Positions 5,442 through 6,468 of a DNA stretch of 6,468 bases are shown one piece after another. Source of the DNA: Chromatiales bacterium (GTDB lineage Bacteria > Pseudomonadota > Gammaproteobacteria > Steroidobacterales > GCA-2729495); the NCBI GenBank assembly GCA_030614035.1, contig JAUWKW010000087.1, forward strand, positions 1-6,468, given 5' to 3'. The translations under genes were made by a program, and so were the position numbers. Position 1 is the first letter of the stretch. The number at the start of each line of letters is the position of its first letter. The notes beneath the pieces are model-generated. The model did no database searches. It saw only the letters and a list, made by a program, of their open reading frames with translations, and was not told the DNA's origin.

Positions 5442-6468
5442 GAACGGCCGACACGGCGCGTTTGGCGGCGGAGTCGATGCTCCGCTACCCATTGCGAACC
5501 GTGATGATGCTGATTGCAACGGCCATCGGAGTTGCCGCGGTACTGACACTGACAGCGCTCGGCGAAGGGGCGCGGCGCTTTGTCACCGGCGAATTCAGCT
5601 CGCTGGGAACCAACCTGTTGATCGTCATGCCGGGCAAAACCGAAACGACCGGAAGTGGTTTGATGTTGATGGCGGGTGAGACGCCACGGGACATGACGCT
5701 CGAGGACGCCGAAGCGGTGTTGCGCAGCCCCTATATCAGCAAGGTCGCACCGGTCATGGTCGGCGCCGCACCCGCTTCCCGCGGCGGACTGGAGCGTGAA
5801 GTCCCGGTTCTGGGCTCGACTCGCTCTTTGCTGAGCATCCGGCATTGGAGTATGGCAATCGGCGACTTTCTGCCCGAAATCGACATGAATAGGGCTGCGC
5901 CTGTCTGCGTGCTCGGCGCGGTGCTGCGCCGCGAATTTTTCGGCGAAGAATCCCCGATTGGGAAGTGGATGCGCATTGGTGATCGCCGCTGCCGCGTGAT
6001 TGGCGTGCTGAGTACCGAAGGACGTTCCGTCGGCATCGATGTCGGCGAGATATTGGTGATACCGGTAGCATCGGGGCAGGCACTATTTAATTCGCCGGCG
6101 TTGTTTCGGATCATTGCGCAGGGCCGCAGTCGCGAAACCCTGATCAAGGGGAAGGCGGACCTGATCCGGATTATAAAGGATCGACATTACGGCGAAGAGG
6201 ACGTCACAGTAATCACCCAGGATGCAGTGCTTGGAACATTCGACACAATATTCAATGCGGTGACTATGGCACTCGCGGGCATCGCGTCGATCAGTTTGAT
6301 CGTTGCCGGTGTACTAATCATGAACGTGATGCTCGTGGCGGTCAGTCAGCGCACCGAGGAAATCGGATTGTTGAAAGCGCTGGGTGCGAAACGCCGGCAG
6401 ATTATCGCGCTGTTTTTGACCGAGGCCGGGTTCTTGTCGATAGCCGGCGCCGTGGCGGGGCTGATGTT
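5438..6468 (+). CDS. MacB/FtsX-type ABC permease (3' end missing)
   Basis: 343 codons are open from ATG 5438 to the right edge with no stop. The first transmembrane helix is at about 20-41 (RTVMMLIATAIGVAAVLTL). A large periplasmic domain follows at about 42-268 with MacB core features such as VCVLGAVLRREFFGEESPIG and RCRVIGVL. The second helix is at about 272-302 (ALAGIASISLIVAGVLIMNV), then the cytoplasmic coupling segment QRTEEIGLLKALGAKRRQI at 304-322, and the beginning of the third helix. The usual fourth helix must lie past the edge; the family length is about 400. The ATG overlaps the TGA of the ATPase gene by four bases. In E. coli MacB the ATPase and permease are one chain, whereas here they are separate proteins. 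With the adaptor it should form a mechanotransmission-type exporter that works on substrates from the periplasmic side. Substrate unknown. Confidence 0.92.
   Translation, partial: MRTADTARLAAESMLRYPLRTVMMLIATAIGVAAVLTLTALGEGARRFVTGEFSSLGTNLLIVMPGKTETTGSGLMLMAGETPRDMTLEDAEAVLRSPYISKVAPVMVGAAPASRGGLEREVPVLGSTRSLLSIRHWSMAIGDFLPEIDMNRAAPVCVLGAVLRREFFGEESPIGKWMRIGDRRCRVIGVLSTEGRSVGIDVGEILVIPVASGQALFNSPALFRIIAQGRSRETLIKGKADLIRIIKDRHYGEEDVTVITQDAVLGTFDTIFNAVTMALAGIASISLIVAGVLIMNVMLVAVSQRTEEIGLLKALGAKRRQIIALFLTEAGFLSIAGAVAGLM

Noticed and set aside
5731..6147. 138-residue minus-strand frame opposite the permease
   Set aside because: Sense strand encodes the MacB periplasmic core; the antisense frame has no recognisable domain.

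Overview
This 6.5 kb window is ordinary-looking chromosomal DNA of fairly high GC (roughly 58-60% by eye). Its protein families point to a free-living gammaproteobacterium, probably an environmental lineage rather than an enteric. The evidence is an MsrA that follows the E. coli-type layout from end to end, a glycine-zipper lipoprotein ending in a CxRYRGYRVLN-type motif, and a MacA/MacB-type export cassette. No mobile element, CRISPR array, tRNA, rRNA or phage gene was seen. The taxon is an inference from protein resemblance only.

Layout, left to right. (1) 1-645, minus strand: 5' part of a secreted tetratricopeptide-repeat (TPR) protein that runs off the left edge. (2) 646-849: divergent intergenic region holding a 10-bp direct repeat and a C(UUCG)G-type hairpin. 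(3) 850-1377, plus: small secreted protein made of about nine 11-residue repeats (consensus L-D-x-K/R-G-D-R-I/V-D-x-x) and a basic Arg/Gly/Ser tail, closed by a strong intrinsic terminator. (4) 1520-2167, plus: peptide methionine sulfoxide reductase A, confidently assigned. (5) 2204-2554, minus, convergent with msrA: small glycine-zipper outer-membrane-type lipoprotein. (6) 2700-3452, plus: exported YceI-like beta-barrel protein of a variant type carrying a Phe-Gly-His-Asn-His motif. (7) 3551-6468, plus: a tight three-gene unit encoding a periplasmic adaptor (MacA/HlyD-like), an ABC ATPase (MacB/LolD-like) and a MacB/FtsX-type permease cut by the right edge.

Nearly every product acts in or on the cell envelope: secreted TPR and repeat proteins, lipoprotein, periplasmic lipocalin-like protein, tripartite exporter. 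MsrA, a cytosolic repair enzyme for oxidised methionine, is the exception. The adaptor, ATPase and permease almost certainly form one ABC-driven tripartite exporter. The adaptor hairpin carries the R-x3-L-x6-S tip signature used to dock TolC-like channels, and no channel gene is present here, so an outer-membrane partner must lie elsewhere. Whether the YceI-like protein serves the exporter is only suggested by adjacency and orientation.

The least described items are the 11-residue-repeat protein and the cysteine-rich adaptor, in which two cysteines sit almost symmetrically about the hairpin tip. No clearly unprecedented multi-gene system was found. These two genes are the best places to look further.
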